Source: an uncultured Saccharospirillaceae bacterium
GTDB lineage: Bacteria; Pseudomonadota; Gammaproteobacteria; Pseudomonadales; Oceanobacteraceae
Assembly: GCA_947503895.1 (NCBI GenBank)
Contig: CANNFT010000015.1
Coordinates: 1-64,000, forward strand
Direction: 5' to 3'
Length of the DNA stretch: 64,000 nucleotides
Shown here: one piece after another, positions 53,338 to 61,020 of the stretch
Position numbering within the stretch: position 1 is the first letter of the stretch
How the letters are laid out: the number at the start of each line of letters is the position of its first letter
Position numbers and translations under genes: made by a program
The notes under the pieces: model-generated
What the model saw: the letters and a program-made list of their open reading frames with translations, nothing else
Databases searched by the model: none
What the model was told of the DNA's origin: nothing

Positions 53338-54363
53338 TTACAGCATATCCTTAACTGCGCCTCTACCAGACTCACAGACTTTACGAACAAGGCCGTTCAC
53401 CCAAATTTGCTCAGCATTTTTTGATTGTATGGTTTCCAGCCATACATCAATAATTTCTAATTTACCTAATTTAGCAATAAGTGTTTTTAAACTCTTAAGG
53501 GTGTAATCGTTAAAGAATCGACCACGCGCGTCTAGGCGCTCGCCTTCACCATACTTAAAAGAAAAGTAAAATACGCCACCTTCTTTTAAAGCATCAATGC
53601 AGTTCTGCATCACATATTCAATTTGGCTTTTAGGGCAATGCAATAAACTGGCACATGACCAAATACCATCGTAGGTATTTTTGGTTTGAAGCTGTTGATA
53701 ACGCATATTCAAAACCGGCTGGCCAATATGTTTTTCGGCTAACAAGGCGAGTTCTTTTGAAGCTTCCAATGCAGTAACCGTAAAACCAGCAGCAATGAAC
53801 ACTTTGCTATCACGGCCCGCACCACAGCCTAAATCAAGAATGTGCTGCTTACCTGAATTGGTAGAAGATAAAGTCGATAAGAAGCGATCACAAACATGAT
53901 TTACATCGTTTGTTAGGGTTTCATCATAATAGGCTTTGGCATTGTTAGAATAGAACTCAGCCGTAGGCTGAGCTTTGGCTTGCTGCTTTAACGCTTCGAT
54001 AATAGGAAGATCCGCAGGTGCCCACTTTAAGCTATCTAGCTCTTCAATAGGCAACCAACGAATTTCATCATGGTCTATTAGCTGAAACTCACCCGACAAG
54101 TGTTTTACCTTGTAGGCTAAAAGACGAATGCGTTTGTCACCGTAATCAAAGATGCTTTCAGTAACGAATTCACCGATTTCAGATTCAATGGTAAATTCTT
54201 CTTTTAGCTCACGCTTTAGGCATTGCTCTGGGGTTTCGCCTGGCTCGATCTTGCCACCGGGGAATTCCCAGTGGCCGGCTAGGTGTTTTCCAGGTGAGCG
54301 CTTAGCCGCCAGAACTTTATTCTTATCTATAATGACTGCGGCGGTTACATCCAAGTACGGCAA
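53338..54363 (-). CDS. NUDIX hydrolase fused to a SAM-dependent methyltransferase, 341 aa
   Basis: Residues 1-128 form a MutT-like NUDIX domain: GGKIEPGETPEQCLKRELKEEF (the box GX5EX7REUXEEXGU, with U at the end changed). LAAKRSPGKHLAGHWEFPGG resembles the 8-oxo-dGTPase type. Residues about 140-341 are a class I methyltransferase with ILDLGCGAGRDSKVFIAAGFTVTALEASKELALLAE (motif I and the acidic Glu). Such fusions have been seen in bacterial genomes, but their substrates are unknown. The start is TTG with GGAG five bases upstream. It lies between the GHKL protein and the membrane nuclease. Confidence 0.88.
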   Translation of the reverse strand: MPYLDVTAAVIIDKNKVLAAKRSPGKHLAGHWEFPGGKIEPGETPEQCLKRELKEEFTIESEIGEFVTESIFDYGDKRIRLLAYKVKHLSGEFQLIDHDEIRWLPIEELDSLKWAPADLPIIEALKQQAKAQPTAEFYSNNAKAYYDETLTNDVNHVCDRFLSTLSSTNSGKQHILDLGCGAGRDSKVFIAAGFTVTALEASKELALLAEKHIGQPVLNMRYQQLQTKNTYDGIWSCASLLHCPKSQIEYVMQNCIDALKEGGVFYFSFKYGEGERLDARGRFFNDYTLKSLKTLIAKLGKLEIIDVWLETIQSKNAEQIWVNGLVRKVCESGRGAVKDML

Positions 54364-54495
54364 ACTAACTCCAATAAACTAAATTTAGTAGTTGTGAATG
54401 ACTAAGGAAAAATGAAACTCTATAGTGAGGACTATGGACTGCCTTGCCCATAACACTTACGTACAAAGCTTGTCATGCCCACACTGCCCTTACCA

Positions 54496-56259
54496 CTAGG
54501 CATACCCGCTACTCAATTCATTCAAAAGCCAGTTCAATTGAGTTCTTGCGGTTGAGATGACATCTTTAAATAATAATATTTTTACATTTGCTTCCTTATC
54601 AAAGTGCCGTGGAAGGTCACCGCCTTTTTTTCCACCGATTAAGCACACAGTAATAGCTTCGTTCATTGTATTCTGGCGAAAATCATTTCGATAAGCTGTC
54701 GCTTGCTGGTAATCTTCATAACGTAATGAATGGACAGGCCTTTTGAATTCTATAAGCAGGTATTCACCATGCATATTTTCGTTCAATAATAAATCAGGGC
54801 GTTTATCTGCACGGTCGCCTACATACTTTTTATTTAGGAACTCTTCTATTTGACGCTTTAAGGTTATATTTGAACTAAATAGACTGTACTCAGGGCCAAA
54901 CATCCATAAGTTGCGCTCTATGGCTTTATGAACATCCTTTTCAAGTGTTGTCGGTTCATCACATAGCTGCTCTAGATATTCTAAAAAGGATAGCCTGCTT
55001 TGTGTTTGTTCGGCCATTCTGGCTATTTCAAGCAAACCAAATTCATCTAGTGCTTCTGCAAATACAGCAACTTCTGAATGTTTAGCATCATTGATATGCT
55101 CAAGTACTGCACGATAATCTGTGCGCTCTATGGCATCCAGCAGGACATTAACAACAGGGGAAACCTTACTTTCAGGCTCTTGATAAAAGCGCTCCAAAAT
55201 TTTTGTGATGGCCTTATCGGCAAACTCGCGCTTATGCTCAGGCATAGACGCTAAACGCTCTTTAACACGTTTACGCATTCTAGCTTGCGCTAAGTGCACC
55301 TCTTGCCCATGTACCTCTTTAAATTTTTCACGCAATATTGGCTGTATATAATCCTCTAACACCTGATAACCTTTGCTACCTTCGACTACAGCCCCCCAAT
55401 CAGCCGTTATATCATCTACAAGGCCATCAGCTTGAAGCTCGCCAAAACATTTTTTTAGTAACCTGGGAGGAAAATCATCAGCTTTATCTAAGCCAAAAAA
55501 CGAAGGTTCGCCAATTGTTTTTCCATCTACACAAATGGAAATCCCAGGCTTTCTAATGGCAGCTTTTTGGTCTGTAACAGTAAATCTTAGATCTATATCA
55601 CCTACACCCTCAACCTTTTGGGTGGCTTGGGTATAAGTACCCTGAATGTCATCAATACCTAATTTTTTTCCATTAATGGTTATTTCAAAGTCTGACTCAC
55701 GGCCATATTCTTGTATTAACAGCTGGCGCATTTTCTCAGAACTGGGGAATTTAATATTTTGATGTAAGGCTGAAAGTGTAATTCTTGTGCCATTTTCTTT
55801 TTGTTTATCTTTATTAGTGACCACATTTAATGGCATTTCAGGGAAACCTGCATATTTTTCTAACGTGGTAAGATCGAATTCAAATCTGGACCGAACGCCC
55901 CTTGACCATGTTTCGAGCCTCATTTCTGCAGCACTCATAAGACCTGCAAATTTGCCTATGCCTTTACGACCTTTCACTCTTCGATTGAATATTGCTGTAT
56001 GTGTGCCACGGCGTGAAATTCTATTACTAGCAATGTTTAAGTATTCATTCCCCAGCTCATTGCGAGTCATTCCTGTACCATTATCATCAATAATAATAGA
56101 ATCACTAGACATAGGGGCTGGCAGAGTGATTTCAACAGCAGTCGCGTCAGCATCCCATGCATTATCTATCAATTCTTTTAAAGCCCTTTCAGAAGAACGA
56201 TAATTTTCGCTCAATAAAACGGCTAAGCGTGTATCTACCTTAAATCCTATTTCACTCAT
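54496..56259 (-). CDS. GHKL ATPase with C-terminal PD-(D/E)XK nuclease-like domain, 587 aa
   Basis: The N-terminal GHKL (Hsp90/MutL/MORC-like) ATPase has SSERALKELIDNAWDADATAV (N-box, about 22-42), IDDNGTGMTRNEL (G1) and GRKGIGKFAGL (G2, about 98-108). A middle region of about 250 residues follows, helical, with EIARMAEQTQSRLSFLEYLEQ. The C-terminal domain contains KRPDLLLNENMHGEYLLIEFKRP (about 486-508), the D...ExK pattern of a PD-(D/E)XK nuclease in the DUF4263/Shedu manner, and RYEDYQQATAYRND. It follows the GajB-like gene by 64 bp on the same strand. The ATG has AAGGATGAAAA before it. Its link to Gabija is inference. Confidence 0.82.
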   Translation of the reverse strand: MSEIGFKVDTRLAVLLSENYRSSERALKELIDNAWDADATAVEITLPAPMSSDSIIIDDNGTGMTRNELGNEYLNIASNRISRRGTHTAIFNRRVKGRKGIGKFAGLMSAAEMRLETWSRGVRSRFEFDLTTLEKYAGFPEMPLNVVTNKDKQKENGTRITLSALHQNIKFPSSEKMRQLLIQEYGRESDFEITINGKKLGIDDIQGTYTQATQKVEGVGDIDLRFTVTDQKAAIRKPGISICVDGKTIGEPSFFGLDKADDFPPRLLKKCFGELQADGLVDDITADWGAVVEGSKGYQVLEDYIQPILREKFKEVHGQEVHLAQARMRKRVKERLASMPEHKREFADKAITKILERFYQEPESKVSPVVNVLLDAIERTDYRAVLEHINDAKHSEVAVFAEALDEFGLLEIARMAEQTQSRLSFLEYLEQLCDEPTTLEKDVHKAIERNLWMFGPEYSLFSSNITLKRQIEEFLNKKYVGDRADKRPDLLLNENMHGEYLLIEFKRPVHSLRYEDYQQATAYRNDFRQNTMNEAITVCLIGGKKGGDLPRHFDKEANVKILLFKDVISTARTQLNWLLNELSSGYA

Positions 56260-56323
56260 TTTTCATCCTTATATTAATTCCGATTCCAGAAACAGCCTAA
56301 ACTAGCAAAGATATTTATTCTCT

Positions 56324-57994
56324 TTACTTAGCTTTTTTCACAAACGGTAAAACATACCCTAAATATTCAGCCTGGGGCGTTCGATTAACTCTCCATTGGC
56401 CATTATGATTTTCAGGTCTTTTTCTCACATCAGCATGCGTAAGAACCAAACGTCTTTTTGCACGAGATACTCCAACGAAAAAAGCACATCGATTCTCATC
56501 TTGATCGCCAAAAAATATTTGATTTTCTACAGCCATTATAATTACAGAATCAAATTCTAAACCTTTACTTTTATGGATCGTTAAAATTCGTACTGCCTCA
56601 TCATCAGAGAATCTTCGTAACGCTTTCGGTAAATCAGGCTCAATTTTTAATAGATCAGCGATTCGTTCTTTAGTATCCCCTAGGACGTCACTAAGTCTTG
56701 CATGAGACTCATAATCTGGAGATAACGAAACGATTCTTTCTAACCCAATCTGATTAAGAAAAGAGACAATTGAATCCCACCAACCAGATAAAGCATCACC
56801 TAAAGCTCTGGAGGCTTGAATATCTTTTCTTTGTGCATTTATGAATTGATAGAATTCCTGTTTCTTTGTTACTTGAATCTCATCATCTGCAAAAGGGGCT
56901 ATTTGTTGCATTAAACGAACCCAAGCATTTGGTTCTTGCTGGCCATAAACACAAGATAAATAATCTACAACTAGTCGAGCAACTGGCTCTGATGTTAAAT
57001 CTTGCATTTGCTGTTCATTTCGAAAGGGAATGCCTCTTTGTTCTAGTGCTGCCATTAGTGGGCTAGCGTACAAATCTAGCTGTTTGGATACTAATACAGC
57101 AATTTCAGAAATGGGGATATTTTCTTCCCTAATCCAGGTAGCGATTAAATCCGCCAAATATTCTGCCTCTTTTTCGCAAGAGTCGAATCGCCAAGCTAAA
57201 GTCTCACCGTCATCACCAGCCAGTTGCTCATCAGGCATAACAGACTCGGGATCAAGCTCCCTAATGATTTCATTTTGAATTCGAAGTAATAGAGGTAAGG
57301 AACGGAAGTTTCGATACATATTCAGCGGTAAGGCATTAAAATCTTTCACAAAGGTTGCGAATATACCGTCCATGGCACCGGCCCAACCCATAATTTTTTG
57401 CTTAGTATCACCTACCGCTGTCTGCCTAATATTTGTTCCTTGAAAAGCGACCTGTAAAAGCTCATATTGCAAATTGGTACAATCTTGAAATTCATCTAAA
57501 AAAACATCGCTGTATGTCTGCCGAATTGCATTTCTTGCAATAGGTGAAGCTTCTAAAATTTGAATAGCCAAAGGAACTAGGTCACCAAAAGCTATTTGCT
57601 TTTTCGTAACTTTGCAGTCGCCAATAGTATAATCTGAGTCCAGCGCATCATCACCAGAAAGTAATACTCTAAATCTATCAACAATTCGTTTTGCAAATGC
57701 ATGAAATGTGAAGCTATCAAAGCGAGCCCCTAATTCTGTGCCGCAACGACGATTAACACGCTCTTTTAGATTTCGGCTTGCATCAACTTTAAAGGAAATA
57801 GCTAAGATTCTTTTAGGGTACCGACACCCCCCAGTTTTCAATAAAAAGTCCGCTCGTTGTGCGAGCATTTCTGTCTTACCCGCCCCTGGCCCCGCGGTCA
57901 AAGCTAAACAGCGCTCTGTTTCCTTTGCAGCACGAAGTGCATTAGGCTCTAATATTAACCCTTCAGCTGGAATCCAAGCATCGATACTTGTCAC
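56324..57994 (-). CDS. gajB: UvrD/PcrA-like helicase, Gabija GajB-like, 556 aa
   Basis: SF1 helicase: Walker A LALTAGPGAGKTEMLAQRADFLL (about 31-53), a Walker B DEFQD in DVFLDEFQDCTNLQ (about 165-177), QKIMGWAGA (motif III-like), ILTIHKSKGLEFDSVIIMAVE (motif V) and FVGVSRAKRRLVLTHA (motif VI). Gabija GajB is a UvrD-like protein of about 500 residues acting with GajA. It starts with GTG at 57994, which overlaps the gajA-like stop (GTGA). The tight coupling supports a two-gene system. Confidence 0.85.
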   Translation of the reverse strand: MTSIDAWIPAEGLILEPNALRAAKETERCLALTAGPGAGKTEMLAQRADFLLKTGGCRYPKRILAISFKVDASRNLKERVNRRCGTELGARFDSFTFHAFAKRIVDRFRVLLSGDDALDSDYTIGDCKVTKKQIAFGDLVPLAIQILEASPIARNAIRQTYSDVFLDEFQDCTNLQYELLQVAFQGTNIRQTAVGDTKQKIMGWAGAMDGIFATFVKDFNALPLNMYRNFRSLPLLLRIQNEIIRELDPESVMPDEQLAGDDGETLAWRFDSCEKEAEYLADLIATWIREENIPISEIAVLVSKQLDLYASPLMAALEQRGIPFRNEQQMQDLTSEPVARLVVDYLSCVYGQQEPNAWVRLMQQIAPFADDEIQVTKKQEFYQFINAQRKDIQASRALGDALSGWWDSIVSFLNQIGLERIVSLSPDYESHARLSDVLGDTKERIADLLKIEPDLPKALRRFSDDEAVRILTIHKSKGLEFDSVIIMAVENQIFFGDQDENRCAFFVGVSRAKRRLVLTHADVRKRPENHNGQWRVNRTPQAEYLGYVLPFVKKAK

Positions 57995-59898
57995 TCGGGT
58001 AGCTCCATAAGCTTCGCAACGACTGCATCTGCAAGCCGACTAAACTCCTCTGGCATGTTAGCAACAAGATCACCATCGCTCAGCTGTGAGATAGCCTCAA
58101 TGTGTGCCGCAGGTTTACTACCGAGTTTAAAGAGCTTGTGGTAAGTTGAGAAGATTCCTTGTTCATCAGCACTAAACTGATCTGGGTTATGATTACTCTT
58201 ACCTAGTACAGATTTTATTGTAGAATCCTCAACAGCTACCTTCTCAACAGAATATGCTTCTGGAAATGCAAGCAACATCGAAAAATCTAAATCCAATGGA
58301 TTAGAAAAATAAACTCCACGTTGTTCAAACGCAGTAAAGTAATTATCATACTTCCTGATACAATGATCAGGAGAATTCCAAACAGGAATTGAATGCGTAG
58401 AATCAGGCAGTTTATTGGCTGGATTAAACTCTCCAAACTTATCATTCACATATTTTAAACGCCCCCATCCCCCCTGATAACGAGATAAATCTAAATCAAG
58501 GAGCGTTAAGTAAGGTATATTTAAACCCTCCAGTAAACGCCAGAAGTGGTTTACATGTCGTCCACCTAGCGGGGTAATAGTTACGCCAAATTCATCAACA
58601 GGTACCCCTTTGGCACGAAGAAGTCTAGGTAGAACAATTTCCTCGCTATCTCCCTCGCCCAATACAACTAATCGTGAAAAATAAACCTCCGGAAATGCCT
58701 GTACAGCTTCACGAACAAATTTATGAGCATCATCAGTTTTTGACGGCATCACAATACTTCTAATTTGTGTATTACGTTCTTCATTCAGACGCAAATAGCG
58801 TATATTTTCCGGTTCTACACGACGAAGCATTGAGGGGGCATGAGTTGCAATTAAAACCTGTGCATCACCACCACGAACCATCGAATTCAAACTATTTACG
58901 ATCCTTCCTAAGTAGTGTGGAGAGAGGCTGTTCTCAGGTTCCTCTAGTGCAATGAGTGTAAATACAGGAGGACGCAATCTATCTGCATCAAAAGAGTCAT
59001 CCTCTCCAGAAAGCACTGCTCGGCCAACTGCTTGAGAAGCTATTACCAGAGACAAATAAAGCATTGATTTTTGACCATCACTCAATCTTGAAAAATCAAC
59101 AAAATGTTCATCATGACCAGGAGAGAATGAAATCGATAAATGCCTCAGAAGCGACTCAATTTCGGAAGCTATGAAGGTGATTTTCGGATCGGTAAAATAG
59201 GCTCCTTTATGAAGCCCTCCCCAAGCTAATTCTAAATGTCTGCTAATGCCAGCTACAGATGGGTTCATGGCCAAGCTCTGACTAATTTGGTCTGTTAGCG
59301 ATTTTATAGTCTCTCGCTCACTATCCCAGTTAACTGAACGTAGTAGTCGCCCTAAAAGCGCATTTGTTCCAAAGGCTATATGATCTGAAGGCTCACGCTT
59401 CGCTGGCAAATAATGAACCTGTATATGATTTCTTTCAGATCTGGATACACTTTGGGAGTTTATAGGGTCGCTATTTTCATCCACTTCCAAAACATATAGG
59501 AAAACCTCTTCAATATCCCCATCAATCCCCATGGAAGCATTCAATCGATAGCGAACCCTAGGAATTCCGTCAGCCTCATCAAGCCGCATATGCCCAAAAT
59601 GAGGGGCCACTGTCGAATTATCTTCCTCCTCCAGTAATTCTGGAAAAGTAAAATCAGCCTCTATCCACAACGTACGCTCTTCAGGGGGAACTGTTTCATC
59701 AGATGGAACATGAAAATCTGATTTTTTAATTTTCCTTAGTGACGGGTCTAATGAAAACATTCTGCACAGTGCTTGTAAGGCAGCTGTTTTACCCGATCCA
59801 TTTGGACCAATCAAATATGAAATATCATCTAGTGCCAACAATGCTGGTATTGGTCCAAAACTTTGGAAATTTGAAACTCTAATTGACTGTAACTTCAT
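57991..59898 (-). CDS. gajA: OLD-family ATPase-nuclease, Gabija GajA-like, 635 aa
   Basis: N-terminal ABC-type ATPase: VSNFQSFGPIP, Walker A YLIGPNGSGKTAALQALCRMF (about 28-48), LSDGQKSMLYLSLVIA (signature, about 279-294), LIALEEPENSLSPHYL (Walker B) and IATHAPSMLRRV. The C-terminal TOPRIM nuclease shows LVVLGEGDSEEIVLPRLLRAKGV (Glu), then LLDLDLSRYQGG (Asp-x-Asp), the OLD metal sites. GajA is an OLD nuclease that senses nucleotides and cuts DNA. Start ATG is at 59898 after AAAGGTGCGTT. It pairs with the UvrD-like gene. Confidence 0.87.
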   Translation of the reverse strand: MKLQSIRVSNFQSFGPIPALLALDDISYLIGPNGSGKTAALQALCRMFSLDPSLRKIKKSDFHVPSDETVPPEERTLWIEADFTFPELLEEEDNSTVAPHFGHMRLDEADGIPRVRYRLNASMGIDGDIEEVFLYVLEVDENSDPINSQSVSRSERNHIQVHYLPAKREPSDHIAFGTNALLGRLLRSVNWDSERETIKSLTDQISQSLAMNPSVAGISRHLELAWGGLHKGAYFTDPKITFIASEIESLLRHLSISFSPGHDEHFVDFSRLSDGQKSMLYLSLVIASQAVGRAVLSGEDDSFDADRLRPPVFTLIALEEPENSLSPHYLGRIVNSLNSMVRGGDAQVLIATHAPSMLRRVEPENIRYLRLNEERNTQIRSIVMPSKTDDAHKFVREAVQAFPEVYFSRLVVLGEGDSEEIVLPRLLRAKGVPVDEFGVTITPLGGRHVNHFWRLLEGLNIPYLTLLDLDLSRYQGGWGRLKYVNDKFGEFNPANKLPDSTHSIPVWNSPDHCIRKYDNYFTAFEQRGVYFSNPLDLDFSMLLAFPEAYSVEKVAVEDSTIKSVLGKSNHNPDQFSADEQGIFSTYHKLFKLGSKPAAHIEAISQLSDGDLVANMPEEFSRLADAVVAKLMELPE

Positions 59899-60152
59899 AA
59901 CGCACCTTTAAAGGCTTTTTGACTTAGGGATGAAAATATATTTACTTGGCCAAATGCATCCAATGAATTTGAAAGTAAAACTCTAATCTTCTCTACCTTA
60001 AGTTGATATTTGTTCTTATTTTTTTGACCAGGAATAGATATTTTAAAGTCAAAGAAATCATCCTTTCTAATATTTTTCTGAGCGTGGGTAAAGTCTTGCC
60101 TTTTGCCTTAAGCGCATAAATCAAGAGCGCCCCACCACCTACTGTTCGCATA

Positions 60153-60890
60153 CTAGCTGCTTTTTAATGAGGCCAACCAATGGTCTTCGCTAATGATTAC
60201 TGGCTGGATTCCTCGCTCAATTAACTTGTGAATTGCTTTCTCAAACGATTGGTTTACCCCATTACTGGGATTAATCACTATGTAATTAGTTTTCCCATTG
60301 GGTGTCTTTTGAATCTCACCTCCCTTATTCTCAACTTTTTCCTCGCTGTCTTCTCTATTACCTGACGAGAAATACCCTGCTAGCGCAAAACGTTTGTCTT
60401 CAAATTCCACTGTAGGTGCCGGGACAGTTAGGCTAAGCCAACTGTCACTTGCCTCTTCGAGTTTTTTGTTCGCTGCAATGATTCGTTGCTCTTCAATCAA
60501 GGCATCTTTTGCAACCTTGGTCCCTTGAAGCTTGTACCTCCACTCCATTGGGGTGCTCACTTCGCCAGTAGCAACATCTATAACTTCGAAATCCTGAATG
60601 CGTTTAAAATAGAAAGTTCTAGTGTCTTTTCTCAAGTGACAGTAACCTCTGAACTGGTCACCTTTTTTACCCATGGTCAAATCGACTGTACGCTCTGATA
60701 TTTCACCATCGGCATCACGATACTTAAATCGTACAGTGTCATATACCCGCTTTTCACTAGGCGGTTTTGATGGGCTTCTTTGAATATCGGGTCGAGGTTG
60801 CTCTATCGGTTTTGTTGCGCTGTTATCCTTAAGTTTTAAAACTATGAAGAGTACGAAGCCTGCAACAATTAGAAAAGTTAAAACGTCCAT
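60153..60890 (-). CDS. Membrane-anchored WYL-like/BRCT protein, 245 aa
   Basis: A single transmembrane helix (about 4-20, LTFLIVAGFVLFIVLKL) and a Pro-rich linker precede a WYL-like domain (about 47-110: YDTVRFKYRDADGEISERTVDLTMGKKGDQFRGYCHLRKDTRTFYFKRIQDFEVID). The C-terminal BRCT domain (about 165-245) has FALAGYFSSGNREDSEEKVENKGGEI, TNYIVI, KLIERGIQPVIISEDHWLASL, ending near the characteristic Trp. WYL binds ligands in defence regulators and BRCT binds phosphopeptides or DNA ends; here they are tethered to the membrane. The ATG has AAGGATATTTT before it. It sits between two defence operons. Confidence 0.75.
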   Translation of the reverse strand: MDVLTFLIVAGFVLFIVLKLKDNSATKPIEQPRPDIQRSPSKPPSEKRVYDTVRFKYRDADGEISERTVDLTMGKKGDQFRGYCHLRKDTRTFYFKRIQDFEVIDVATGEVSTPMEWRYKLQGTKVAKDALIEEQRIIAANKKLEEASDSWLSLTVPAPTVEFEDKRFALAGYFSSGNREDSEEKVENKGGEIQKTPNGKTNYIVINPSNGVNQSFEKAIHKLIERGIQPVIISEDHWLASLKSS

Positions 60891-61020
60891 TAAAATATCC
60901 TTTTTTAAAATTTTCAGTATCTTTCCAAGTAAGCAACTCTTACCTGTTTATTTTTATTAGTCTTGAATACGGAGCGTAGTTGTGGAATTAGAGGTCAATC
61001 TGCCACATCCCATATAGTCG

